From an uncultured Synergistaceae bacterium (lineage in GTDB: Bacteria > Synergistota > Synergistia > Synergistales > Dethiosulfovibrionaceae): a DNA stretch of 5,656 nucleotides. The position numbers and the translations under genes were made by a program. This document shows, piece after piece, positions 1 to 5,303 of the stretch. The stretch is taken from assembly GCA_902489135.1 (NCBI GenBank), contig CABTYW010000092.1:1-5656 (forward strand), in the 5' to 3' direction. Numbering within the stretch: the first letter of the stretch is position 1; every line of letters begins with the position of its first letter. Below the pieces are notes generated by a model. That model searched no databases. It worked only from the letters and a program-made list of their open reading frames with translations, and was not told the origin of the DNA.

Positions 1-521
1 ACGGCGCCGTTCATGGTCATGGACACCGACATCTGTCCCAGCGGAATGCCCGAGAACAAAATCTCCATGTCGAGGATGGAGTCAACGGCCACGCCGGCCT
101 TGCCCACGTCGCCGACGACGCGGGGATGGTCGGAGTCGTAGCCGCGGTGCGTCGCCAGGTCGAAGGCGATGGACAAGCCCTTCTGACCGGCCGCCAGATT
201 GCGGCGATAGAAGGCGTTGGACTCTTCGGCGGTGGAAAATCCGGCGTACTGACGCACCGTCCACGGACGGGTCACATACATGGTGGGATAGGGGCCGCGC
301 AAAAACGGCGGTATGCCCGACATAAATCCCAGATGGTGCATGCCCGCGTAATCTTCCGCCGTATACAGCGGTCTGACGTCGATTTGCTCCATGGTACGCA
401 TCGTCAGCTCCGAGACCGAATGTCCCGTCTCGCGCAACACGCGCTCTTCCCACTGCCGACGGCTTTCGGCGCGGCTTTCCTCTTGAAAGGCGATCTTGGT
501 GAAATCAGGATTTTGATACAT
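1..521 (-). CDS. mutB: Methylmalonyl-CoA mutase large (catalytic) subunit, N-terminal 173 residues; cut by window edge
   Basis: Catalytic subunit of adenosylcobalamin-dependent methylmalonyl-CoA mutase, which interconverts succinyl-CoA and (R)-methylmalonyl-CoA in the cytoplasm. The protein starts MYQNPDFTKIAF and contains the family's substrate-channel signature: PYPTMY at residues 77-82, TRPWTVRQYAGFST at 84-97, FDLATHRGYDSD at 120-131 and SVSMTMNGAV at 165-174. Residues Y78, R85 and Y92 align, with an offset of three, to the CoA-ester-binding Tyr75, Arg82 and Tyr89 of the Propionibacterium shermanii enzyme (recalled family knowledge). The ATG at 521-519 lies only 3 bases after the mutA stop and is preceded by GAAGGGG at 537-531, so the two genes form one tightly coupled operon. 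The barrel remainder and the B12-binding domain with its DxHxxG motif would lie beyond position 1. No frame breaks are seen in the visible part. The identification is very secure. Confidence 0.97.
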   Translation of the reverse strand, partial: MYQNPDFTKIAFQEESRAESRRQWEERVLRETGHSVSELTMRTMEQIDVRPLYTAEDYAGMHHLGFMSGIPPFLRGPYPTMYVTRPWTVRQYAGFSTAEESNAFYRRNLAAGQKGLSIAFDLATHRGYDSDHPRVVGDVGKAGVAVDSILDMEILFSGIPLGQMSVSMTMNGA

Positions 522-524
522 GGT

Positions 525-2669
525 CTACATCCCCTTCTTGTCCTGCATGGCAGTGAGAACCTGAAGACAATTGGCTTTCACGTGGATAAAGTCGTCAACT
601 CCCGCATCGAGATAGCTCTGCTTGAAGTCCGGCGCCGGAGCTCCGGCAAGGAACACCGTCATTTCCGGGCACTTCTGCTTGATCAGCCGGGCCAGAGGCG
701 GGACAAGTTCGGGATAGGCCGCGTCGGTGGAGCAAATCACCGCTGCGTCGGCACCGCTTCGGGCCGCCGCGTCGGCCGCCGCTTCGACGGTCTCGAAACC
801 GTTGTTTTTCAGCACCGCAAAGTGCGCCACTTCAAAGAAACCCGTGCTGAAATCGGCACGGGGCTTGTGCTGAGGAATGGGCCCCATGTTGGCGAGGAAG
901 ACCTTCAGATTGTCACCCGTGCGGGCGATGAAATCCTCAGTGCGCTTTCTCAGCGCTTCGTACTGCTCCGTCCAGCGGTGAGGCTTCAGCGGCTCCGCCT
1001 TGAGATCGCAGCTTCCCGCGGCGTTCAGAGCCTCCCACACATCCGACAGCAGCGCGCCCGCCTCAAAGGCCTCGGCGGCGCGGGTCACCTGACTGCCCTT
1101 TGAGCATCTGGCGCTTTCCGACATGGCCTTCAGCGCAGCGGCCAAAGGGTCGGGACAGCGTTGGGCCTTCATCGCGGCGACCTTGGCCTCGCGGGATGCC
1201 TTGAACTCTTCAAAATCGTTCTCCGGCACGTCCAAAGGCTTTTCAGCCATGTTGGCGTACATGTTGTTGCCCACGGCGCGGTCGCCGCGCGTGGCCAACT
1301 TCTTGAAACGCGACTCCAACACCTCGCCGATTTCCTTCTGGACGACGCCGGCGGCCAGCGCCCCGGCCAGACCGCCTTCGGCCTCGATCTTCTGGAACAG
1401 TTCCCACGTGCGGTCTTCCACCTGACGCGTCAGCGTCTCCACGTACCACGAACCGCCCGCGGGGTCCACGGTGGCGTCGAAGTTGAACTCCGTCTGCATC
1501 ATAATCTGCTGGTTGCGCGCAATGCGCCGCGCCTGATCGCCGGCGGGACGCACCGCGCTGTCAAAGCATTTCACGCTCATGGAATTTACGCCCGCCACCG
1601 CCGCCGAGAAGGCCTGCGTGGACGCGCGCAGAATGTTGACATAGGGATCGTAGACCGTCGTGGTAAAAGACGACGTCTCGGCAAAGACATCGGCCTTGAG
1701 CCCATCGCCCTGACAGCCAAAGGCGCGGGCCACATGCGCCCACAGTACGCGCAGCGCGCGCAGACGGGCGATTTCCATGAAGAAGTTGGCCCCCAGATCC
1801 ACCTCAAAACGCACATGGCGCGCCGTCACGTCGGGGTCAATGCCGCGATCCGCCATGGCGCGAATGACCGCCGCGGCGTCAGCCAGCGCACAGGCCGTTT
1901 CCTGCACCGCCGACGCGCCGGCCTCGGCGTAAACGCTGCCGCGAATTAAAACGGTGCGCAGGGCGCAGCCGTTGTTTTCAGCCCAAAGGATCGTCTGAGC
2001 CATTTCGTCGTACAGACCGTCGAGCGAACGGCTCAGCGCACCGTCACGAGCCAGCGCGCCCAGAGGATCGGCGCCCACGCACCCCTTCACGTCGGAAAGC
2101 TTCACGCCGTGCTTTTTGCACCACGCCGCCAGCATGCCCAGCAAAGGCAGAGCTGACGCGCCCGTTGCCGCGTGCAGCTCGTGCTCCGCAGGACTGACGG
2201 AAGCGAAAAACTTGTCAAGATGCTCCAAAGCGCACAGACTGACGCCGCGCTTTTCGCAGCACGGGGCGTCCATGCCGTGCACAGTCGCCGCGTCCGGCAC
2301 AAGATGAATGGCCGTGGCGCCGCGTTTCAGCTCCTCGGCCGCCAGTTCGCCGGCGCGACGGGGACAGCGGACGTCAACGCCCTGAGCGATCTGCCACAGC
2401 GCACCGCGCGACGGAGCGCTTTTCACGCCCCTCAAAAAATCCTGCTCCCCCGGGAAAGAGCGGCAGTCCTTCAGTTCCGCCGTGTCTTCGGCCCTGTAAA
2501 TAGGCTGAAGCTTAATGCCCTCGTAAGTGGAAGTGAACATCTTCTTGTCGAAGGGAGCGCCTTTAAGAGACACCTCGGCTTCTTGCTTCCACTCCTCGTA
2601 GCTGGGAACCTTGAACTCGTCAAAAGTGACAGGAGAGATCGGCGCAGATTTCACGTTCTCTTTTTCCAT
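525..2669 (-). CDS. mutA: Methylmalonyl-CoA mutase small subunit
   Basis: Non-catalytic partner of the MutAB heterodimer, 714 residues. The N-terminal part (about 15-100) has the linker and barrel-entry segment (FDEFKVPSYEEW, GIKLQPIYRAED). The TIM-barrel body runs to about residue 420, with diagnostic stretches ILRASTQAFSAAVAGVNS (346-363), RRIARNQQIMMQTE (381-394) and VDPAGGSWYVE (401-411). A C-terminal flavodoxin-like domain (about 585-705, NLKVFLANMGPIPQHKPRAD onward) corresponds to the B12-binding fold but lacks the cobalt-ligating DxHxxG motif. That is normal for small subunits and separates it from MutB or a single-chain mutase. Barrel identity is high confidence and domain limits are approximate. 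The start ATG (2669-2667) is the only good one; the Shine-Dalgarno AGGGAGG at 2688-2682 sits 12 bases upstream, slightly far. It is the first gene after the cobalamin riboswitch and is followed after 3 bases by mutB. Confidence 0.95.
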   Translation of the reverse strand: MEKENVKSAPISPVTFDEFKVPSYEEWKQEAEVSLKGAPFDKKMFTSTYEGIKLQPIYRAEDTAELKDCRSFPGEQDFLRGVKSAPSRGALWQIAQGVDVRCPRRAGELAAEELKRGATAIHLVPDAATVHGMDAPCCEKRGVSLCALEHLDKFFASVSPAEHELHAATGASALPLLGMLAAWCKKHGVKLSDVKGCVGADPLGALARDGALSRSLDGLYDEMAQTILWAENNGCALRTVLIRGSVYAEAGASAVQETACALADAAAVIRAMADRGIDPDVTARHVRFEVDLGANFFMEIARLRALRVLWAHVARAFGCQGDGLKADVFAETSSFTTTVYDPYVNILRASTQAFSAAVAGVNSMSVKCFDSAVRPAGDQARRIARNQQIMMQTEFNFDATVDPAGGSWYVETLTRQVEDRTWELFQKIEAEGGLAGALAAGVVQKEIGEVLESRFKKLATRGDRAVGNNMYANMAEKPLDVPENDFEEFKASREAKVAAMKAQRCPDPLAAALKAMSESARCSKGSQVTRAAEAFEAGALLSDVWEALNAAGSCDLKAEPLKPHRWTEQYEALRKRTEDFIARTGDNLKVFLANMGPIPQHKPRADFSTGFFEVAHFAVLKNNGFETVEAAADAAARSGADAAVICSTDAAYPELVPPLARLIKQKCPEMTVFLAGAPAPDFKQSYLDAGVDDFIHVKANCLQVLTAMQDKKGM

Positions 2670-2681
2670 GATGAATCAAAA

Positions 2682-2785
2682 CCTCCCTGACGCTGAAAAT
2701 TTTGCCCCGCTTCCCCCGCGCACGAACGGGGAAAACAGGCCTGCGCAGCAGAATCCCGCCCGCGCAAGATTCGCTCTCTTTTCCC
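2682..2785 (-). promoter_or_regulatory. Putative riboswitch expression platform and mutA ribosome-binding site
   Basis: Leader between the aptamer and mutA. On the transcript, GGGAAAA (2785-2779), directly after P1, can pair with TTTTCCC (2735-2729). The same pyrimidine segment can instead form a hairpin with GGGGAA (2716-2711), or pair weakly with the GGGAGG of the Shine-Dalgarno (2687-2682) using G-U pairs. A small stem GAATC/GATTC (2772-2768 with 2755-2751) lies between. No U-tract follows any stem, so control of translation start looks more likely than termination. The pairings are seen in the sequence; their use as a switch is inference. Confidence 0.55.
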
Positions 2786-2872
2786 GTTTCAGGCCGGTAA
2801 CCTGACTCACGCATGAAGCGCTTACAGTGGCGGGGCCGCTTTGGTTTTTCACCAAATTCCCCGGGCTGAAAC
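2786..2872 (-). ncRNA. Cobalamin (B12) riboswitch aptamer in the mutAB leader
   Basis: Read on the minus strand, the region carries the conserved core of the cobalamin riboswitch in the right order. The P1 strand CTGAAAC pairs with GTTTCAG (plus-strand positions 2866-2872 and 2786-2792). Between them lie GGGGAA followed by the small hairpin TTTGGTGAAAAACCAAA (about 2863-2841), then GCGGCCCCGCCACTGTAA, which contains the B12 box GCCACTG (2831-2825). The GAGTCAGG element (2808-2801) and TTACCGGCCTG close the core. The RNA binds adenosyl- or methylcobalamin and usually lowers expression when the vitamin is plentiful. It lies between a promoter and mutA. The motif match is strong; the ligand subtype and the sign of regulation cannot be read from the sequence. 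Confidence 0.95.
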
Positions 2873-2889
2873 CTCGTAAACTCTTAGTT

Positions 2890-2918
2890 ATTTTACTATA
2901 AAGCGTCATTGAAGTCCA
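2890..2918 (-). promoter_or_regulatory. Sigma-70-type promoter for the riboswitch-mutAB transcript
   Basis: On the minus strand TGGACT (2918-2913, four of six to TTGACA) is followed after exactly 17 bases by TAAAAT (2895-2890, five of six to TATAAT). A start about 7 bases downstream, near 2883, would put the first base roughly 10 bases before the riboswitch P1 stem, a typical layout. An overlapping TATAGT (2900-2895) is a second possible -10 but has no good -35. Confidence 0.65.
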
Positions 2919-3137
2919 TGTGCTCCGCCGACGCCGAAAATCGCGGCACCTTCAGAAAATAAAATTGCTCATAAGTTTCAAAATATGAGTTTCACTTTGA
3001 CAGAACCATTGGACGCCGACCTTTCGCGCATAAAAAAGACGGCGTATAAATTTTGTTTATCAAATTTCAAGAAAAACAGACTGATTAAAAATATCAGTTT
3101 CCCGTCGCCGAGCCTCGCCCTTTTTAGCAGAAAAAAC

Positions 3138-3225
3138 GCCGCTGTTCGTACAGACCGTCGGTCGCTGCTTGGGAGTACAACCCCATCGGCCTTCGTATGC
3201 CGCCGCTGTTGGCGCAGACTGCCGG
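3138..3225. repeat. Imperfect 24-base direct repeat pair
   Basis: Copies at 3138-3161 and 3202-3225, starting 64 bases apart, share GCCGCTGTT, then CAGAC five positions on, and end in CGG; 19 of 24 positions match. They lie in the non-coding stretch between mutA and the serine hydrolase. Two copies with five mismatches may be remnants of a larger duplicated unit. Confidence 0.5.
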
Positions 3226-3294
3226 CAACACTTCTCCCGCCAAAGAGCGACGGTTTGCGCGAAAAACGTCAAAAACCGCCGCGGTGCTTGCGCC

Positions 3295-3364
3295 CCTCCC
3301 GGGCACCTTCAAAGACGGCTTGGGCGGCACAGTTCGGGGCCCGCTTTGCGGGCTGCACGGGAGG
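3295..3364. repeat. GC-rich inverted repeat with an inner hairpin
   Basis: CCTCCCG (3295-3301) is complementary to CGGGAGG (3358-3364). Inside lies a tight hairpin, GCCCGC-TTT-GCGGGC (3339-3353). A partial direct repeat, CTTGGGCGG(G)CAC, occurs at 3319-3330 and 3393-3405. No U-tract follows on either strand, so it is not an intrinsic terminator. It may be a structured RNA or a palindromic intergenic repeat. Confidence 0.4.
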
Positions 3365-3560
3365 AGAGAACTACGGTGAAAAACCATGCACGCTTGGGCG
3401 GGCACGGTGCGCGCAGGCGGTAGGGGGGTTGAAGGCTTTGTACGGCGAAGGGCGGCCGCAAAACGTCCGCCGCCCCGCTTTCACCGCGAAAAACTCGCCG
3501 GCTGAACATCCTCAGTTACTACGCGTCGAAAAAGGAAATATTCCGTTTTATTTCACGGCG

Positions 3561-3598
3561 CGTTTTCCTCCAGAAGGACACATGGAGGGCGGAAAACG
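3561..3598. repeat. Interrupted inverted repeat upstream of the hydrolase promoter
   Basis: CGTTTTCC (3561-3568) pairs with GGAAAACG (3591-3598), and inside it TCCA (3569-3572) pairs with TGGA (3583-3586), leaving a four-base bulge on one side and a ten-base loop. It is about 20 bases upstream of the likely -35. It is followed by A-rich, not T-rich, sequence on the plus strand, which argues against a terminator in that direction. It could be an operator or a DNA structure element. Confidence 0.4.
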
Positions 3599-3618
3599 AA
3601 AAAACGTCCCGTAAATTT

Positions 3619-3647
3619 TTCCCGTTTCGCTAGGCTTCGTTTATAAT
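3619..3647 (+). promoter_or_regulatory. Probable promoter of the serine hydrolase gene
   Basis: A perfect TATAAT (3642-3647) lies 45 bases before the start codon. The -35 region at 17-base spacing is TTCCCG (3619-3624), only three of six to consensus, so the promoter may be weak or activator-assisted. Confidence 0.55.
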
Positions 3648-3692
3648 GAAGTCGTTGAAGGCCTTAATTTACGTTTCGAGGGAGAATAACCC

Positions 3693-5093
3693 ATGGCAGA
3701 CTTTTTTCAGGCACAAGAATCTCTTTTCAACGACTCCGTTGAACAGATCATGACGACCCATGGCGCCCGCGGCATCGCCGTCGCCGTTGTGGATCGACGC
3801 GGCACGGTCTATCAGAAATTTTTCGGCTTCCGCGACGCGGCGCGGCGCCTGCCCATCGACGAAAACACCATTTTCGGCCTCGCTTCGGTGACCAAGTCTT
3901 TTACCGCCCTGGCGCTGATGCAGCTGTCGGAAAAAGGCGCCGTCGACCTGCAGGCCCCGGCGTCAACCTATTGTCCCGAATTCAAAAACGACGGTCAGGC
4001 GCCGGTGAGCGTGGCGCACTTCCTCAGCCACAGCGGCGGCTATTTTCCCATGCCGCGCGCGCTGCTGTCCGACCTTTTGAAAAAGCTGGACATCGATCCC
4101 CGCGAGCGGGAAACGGCTTACGACGACCGCGTCGCCCAAGCGGCCATTGAACAGGTGGCGAAAGGGTTGGACGCGCCGGCGCCGCGGCTGGGGCATCCCG
4201 GCGAATACATGAGCTATTGCAACGACGGCTACGGCATTCTCAGCGACATCGTCCGCCGCCGCGGCGGTGAAGGATCGTACGCCCGCTACGTCACCCGCCG
4301 CATCCTCGAGCCCCTCGGCATGAGCCGGAGCACCTGCGAATTTCTGCGCCCCGCCGAAGACGCCGACACGGCGCTGCTGTACAGCGACGACCTCGGCGTG
4401 AGCGAGGGCGACCGGGACTTTTACCGCAGCGCTTTCGTTCTCAACGGCGGCGGCGCCATGAAATCCACTTTGGCCGACATGAAAAAATATCTGCGCATGT
4501 ACCTCAACGGCGGCCGCGGCGAAGAAGGCGCCATTGCCGCGAAGCAAAGCATCCGCGCCATGGTCCGCCCCCGCGTGCCCGCAAAACATCATCAATTCTA
4601 CGGTTACGGTCTGAGCACCGCCTTCATGCGCGATCTGACGATCCATCGCCACGGCGGCAGTTTGCCGGGCGTTTCCTCGCACATCGCATGGTCGCCGGAA
4701 CTGGAGCGCGGCGCCATTGTGCTGTGCAACACGCAGAACGTCCCCGTTTCGCTCATCGCCGACGCGCTGCTCAGAATCGCCGCCGGCCGGAGCCCTGAAC
4801 CGGAAGACCTTTGGACCGACTGCCCCTGGGAGCGGGAAGTCATCGAAGCTGCCTGCGGCCGCTACCGCTCCGGCGAAGGCGCGGAGATTGTCATCGCCAA
4901 AGACGGCCGCGGCATTTCCGTCCTCAACGACGGCAAGCCGGTGAACGTACGCATGGTGCGCGGCCGTACAGCTCTGCTGCGCAACGGCTTCGCCGTGTCG
5001 GAGCTGCGCCCCTTCTTCAACACCGACGGCTCGGTCTGGGGCGCGCGCCTCAACGACCGCATCGTGCCGAAAGTCGGCGAAGCAGATCTCTAG
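3693..5093 (+). CDS. Cytosolic serine hydrolase of the beta-lactamase class C / peptidase S12 family
   Basis: A 466-residue protein of the penicillin-binding-protein-like serine hydrolase fold. The nucleophile motif is S65-V-T-K68 within IFGLASVTKSFTALALMQL. The second motif is Y175-C-N177 in YMSYCNDGYGIL. The third is H320-G-G in HRHGGSLPGVSSH, where classical class C beta-lactamases have K-T-G. NGGGAMKSTLADM (251-263) is also typical of the family. Members include esterases, D-amino-acid peptidases and carboxypeptidases; true beta-lactamase activity should not be assumed. Residues after about 370 form a separate, probably beta-rich C-terminal domain, as in peptidases of the Pab87 or D-aminopeptidase type (inference). 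No signal peptide or membrane segment is seen, so it probably acts in the cytoplasm. The start is supported by GAGGGAG at 3678-3684, 8 bases before ATG. It is transcribed alone, divergently from mutAB; the substrate is unknown. Confidence 0.9.
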   Translation: MADFFQAQESLFNDSVEQIMTTHGARGIAVAVVDRRGTVYQKFFGFRDAARRLPIDENTIFGLASVTKSFTALALMQLSEKGAVDLQAPASTYCPEFKNDGQAPVSVAHFLSHSGGYFPMPRALLSDLLKKLDIDPRERETAYDDRVAQAAIEQVAKGLDAPAPRLGHPGEYMSYCNDGYGILSDIVRRRGGEGSYARYVTRRILEPLGMSRSTCEFLRPAEDADTALLYSDDLGVSEGDRDFYRSAFVLNGGGAMKSTLADMKKYLRMYLNGGRGEEGAIAAKQSIRAMVRPRVPAKHHQFYGYGLSTAFMRDLTIHRHGGSLPGVSSHIAWSPELERGAIVLCNTQNVPVSLIADALLRIAAGRSPEPEDLWTDCPWEREVIEAACGRYRSGEGAEIVIAKDGRGISVLNDGKPVNVRMVRGRTALLRNGFAVSELRPFFNTDGSVWGARLNDRIVPKVGEADL

Positions 5094-5101
5094 CCCAAAT
5101 T

Positions 5102-5129
5102 TTGCAACGGTGTACAAAGGGAACATAAT
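5102..5129 (+). promoter_or_regulatory. Promoter-like pair upstream of the leader hairpins
   Basis: TTGCAA (5102-5107, four of six to TTGACA) and CATAAT (5124-5129, five of six to TATAAT) are separated by 16 bases. Transcription would begin near 5136, only a few bases before the double ATG at 5140 and about 30 bases before the first hairpin. Confidence 0.5.
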
Positions 5130-5139
5130 AAAAAACTTA

Positions 5140-5241
5140 ATGATGGACTGCCAATCTTACACAAAGTACCGCCCAAACGAGACTACGGGCGGTATTTTTG
5201 TATCATGGCGGAGAAAGGAGGAACTTCCCACGGGGGCTTGA
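5140..5241 (+). CDS. Possible 33-residue leader ORF spanning the first hairpin
   Basis: ATG-ATG at 5140-5145 opens a frame encoding MMDCQSYTKYRPNETTGGIF, then VSWRRKEELPTGA, and a TGA at 5239-5241. It spans the whole first hairpin and stops inside the loop of the second, as an attenuation leader peptide would. No ribosome site lies at normal distance; AAGGGA is about 18 bases upstream. The frame could be fortuitous because the hairpin arms constrain the sequence. Confidence 0.2.
   Translation: MMDCQSYTKYRPNETTGGIFVSWRRKEELPTGA
5167..5199 (+). terminator. Intrinsic terminator or attenuator hairpin
   Basis: TACCGCCC (5167-5174) and GGGCGGTA (5187-5194) form a perfect 8-base-pair stem with a 12-base loop, followed directly by TTTTT (5195-5199). 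It can end the hydrolase transcript from upstream. Because a promoter-like pair lies just before it, it may also act as an attenuator for the gene starting at 5293. Confidence 0.75.
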
Positions 5242-5303
5242 CTGAAAAGTTGAGCTCCTTTTTTCATGCAAAAAAACAGGAGGTAAATGCTTATGGCAGA
5301 TGA
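5205..5303 (+). CDS. Possible 32-residue small protein or leader peptide overlapping the next start
   Basis: ATG at 5205 opens a frame encoding MAEKGGTSHGGLTEKLSSFF followed by HAKKQEVNAYGR and a TGA at 5301-5303. The stop overlaps the next gene's start (5293) by 11 bases, an arrangement typical of translational coupling. There is no clear Shine-Dalgarno before 5205, only the descending arm of the first hairpin and its T-run. The composition is protein-like, but the length is too short to prove coding. I do not recognise it. Confidence 0.3.
   Translation: MAEKGGTSHGGLTEKLSSFFHAKKQEVNAYGR
5211..5264 (+). terminator. Second hairpin with U-tract, possible attenuator
   Basis: GAGAAAGGAG (5211-5220) pairs with CTCCTTTTTT (5255-5264), eight Watson-Crick and two G-U pairs. 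Inside, AACTT (5222-5226) pairs with AAGTT (5247-5251). The T-run is partly in the stem, as in many intrinsic terminators. The left arm contains the Shine-Dalgarno-like AAAGGAGG, so folding would also hide that site. It lies 28 bases before the start at 5293. Confidence 0.5.

Larger units (their letters stand above)
2919..3618. other. Long intergenic stretch with no convincing gene
   Basis: About 700 bases separate the minus-strand mutAB promoter from the plus-strand hydrolase promoter. Both strands have open frames (for example 2985-3614 plus, 3124-3405 minus). Their products are rich in Arg, Pro, Ala and Cys without recognisable motifs, and the starts lack Shine-Dalgarno sites. The left part (2940-3110) is AT-rich with small inverted repeats (CTCATA/TATGAG at 2968-2989, ACTGAT/ATCAGT at 3080-3098). 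The right part (3130-3480) is GC-rich, with a direct repeat and GC-rich hairpins. It could be a decayed gene, a dispersed intergenic repeat or a structured RNA; none can be shown here. Confidence 0.5.

Noticed and set aside
525..810. Missing DxHxxG motif in MutA as a sign of a broken gene
   Set aside because: Small subunits of this heterodimer normally lack the cobalt-binding motif; the frame is intact and mutB follows.
126..1103. Long plus-strand open frame of 325 codons opposite mutA/mutB
   Set aside because: Antisense shadow of two securely identified mutase genes; Arg/His/Gly-rich product without motifs.
1161..1949. Plus-strand open frame of 262 codons opposite mutA
   Set aside because: Antisense shadow in GC-rich coding DNA; no Shine-Dalgarno and no domain signal.
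2997..3002. Perfect TTGACA, possible -35 on the plus strand
   Set aside because: No acceptable -10 at 16-18 bases downstream; the nearest TATAAA is over 40 bases away.
3080..3098. ACTGAT/ATCAGT hairpin as a minus-strand terminator
   Set aside because: Only a 6-pair AT-rich stem, with the T-run offset by three bases and no gene ending there.
2985..3614. Plus-strand open frame of 209 codons in the intergenic stretch
   Set aside because: No Shine-Dalgarno, changing composition along its length, no recognisable motif, and it spans repeats and inverted repeats.
3963..5126. Minus-strand open frame of 387 codons opposite the serine hydrolase
   Set aside because: Mirror of a gene with intact catalytic motifs; the product is Ala/Val/His-rich as expected of an antisense frame in GC-rich DNA.
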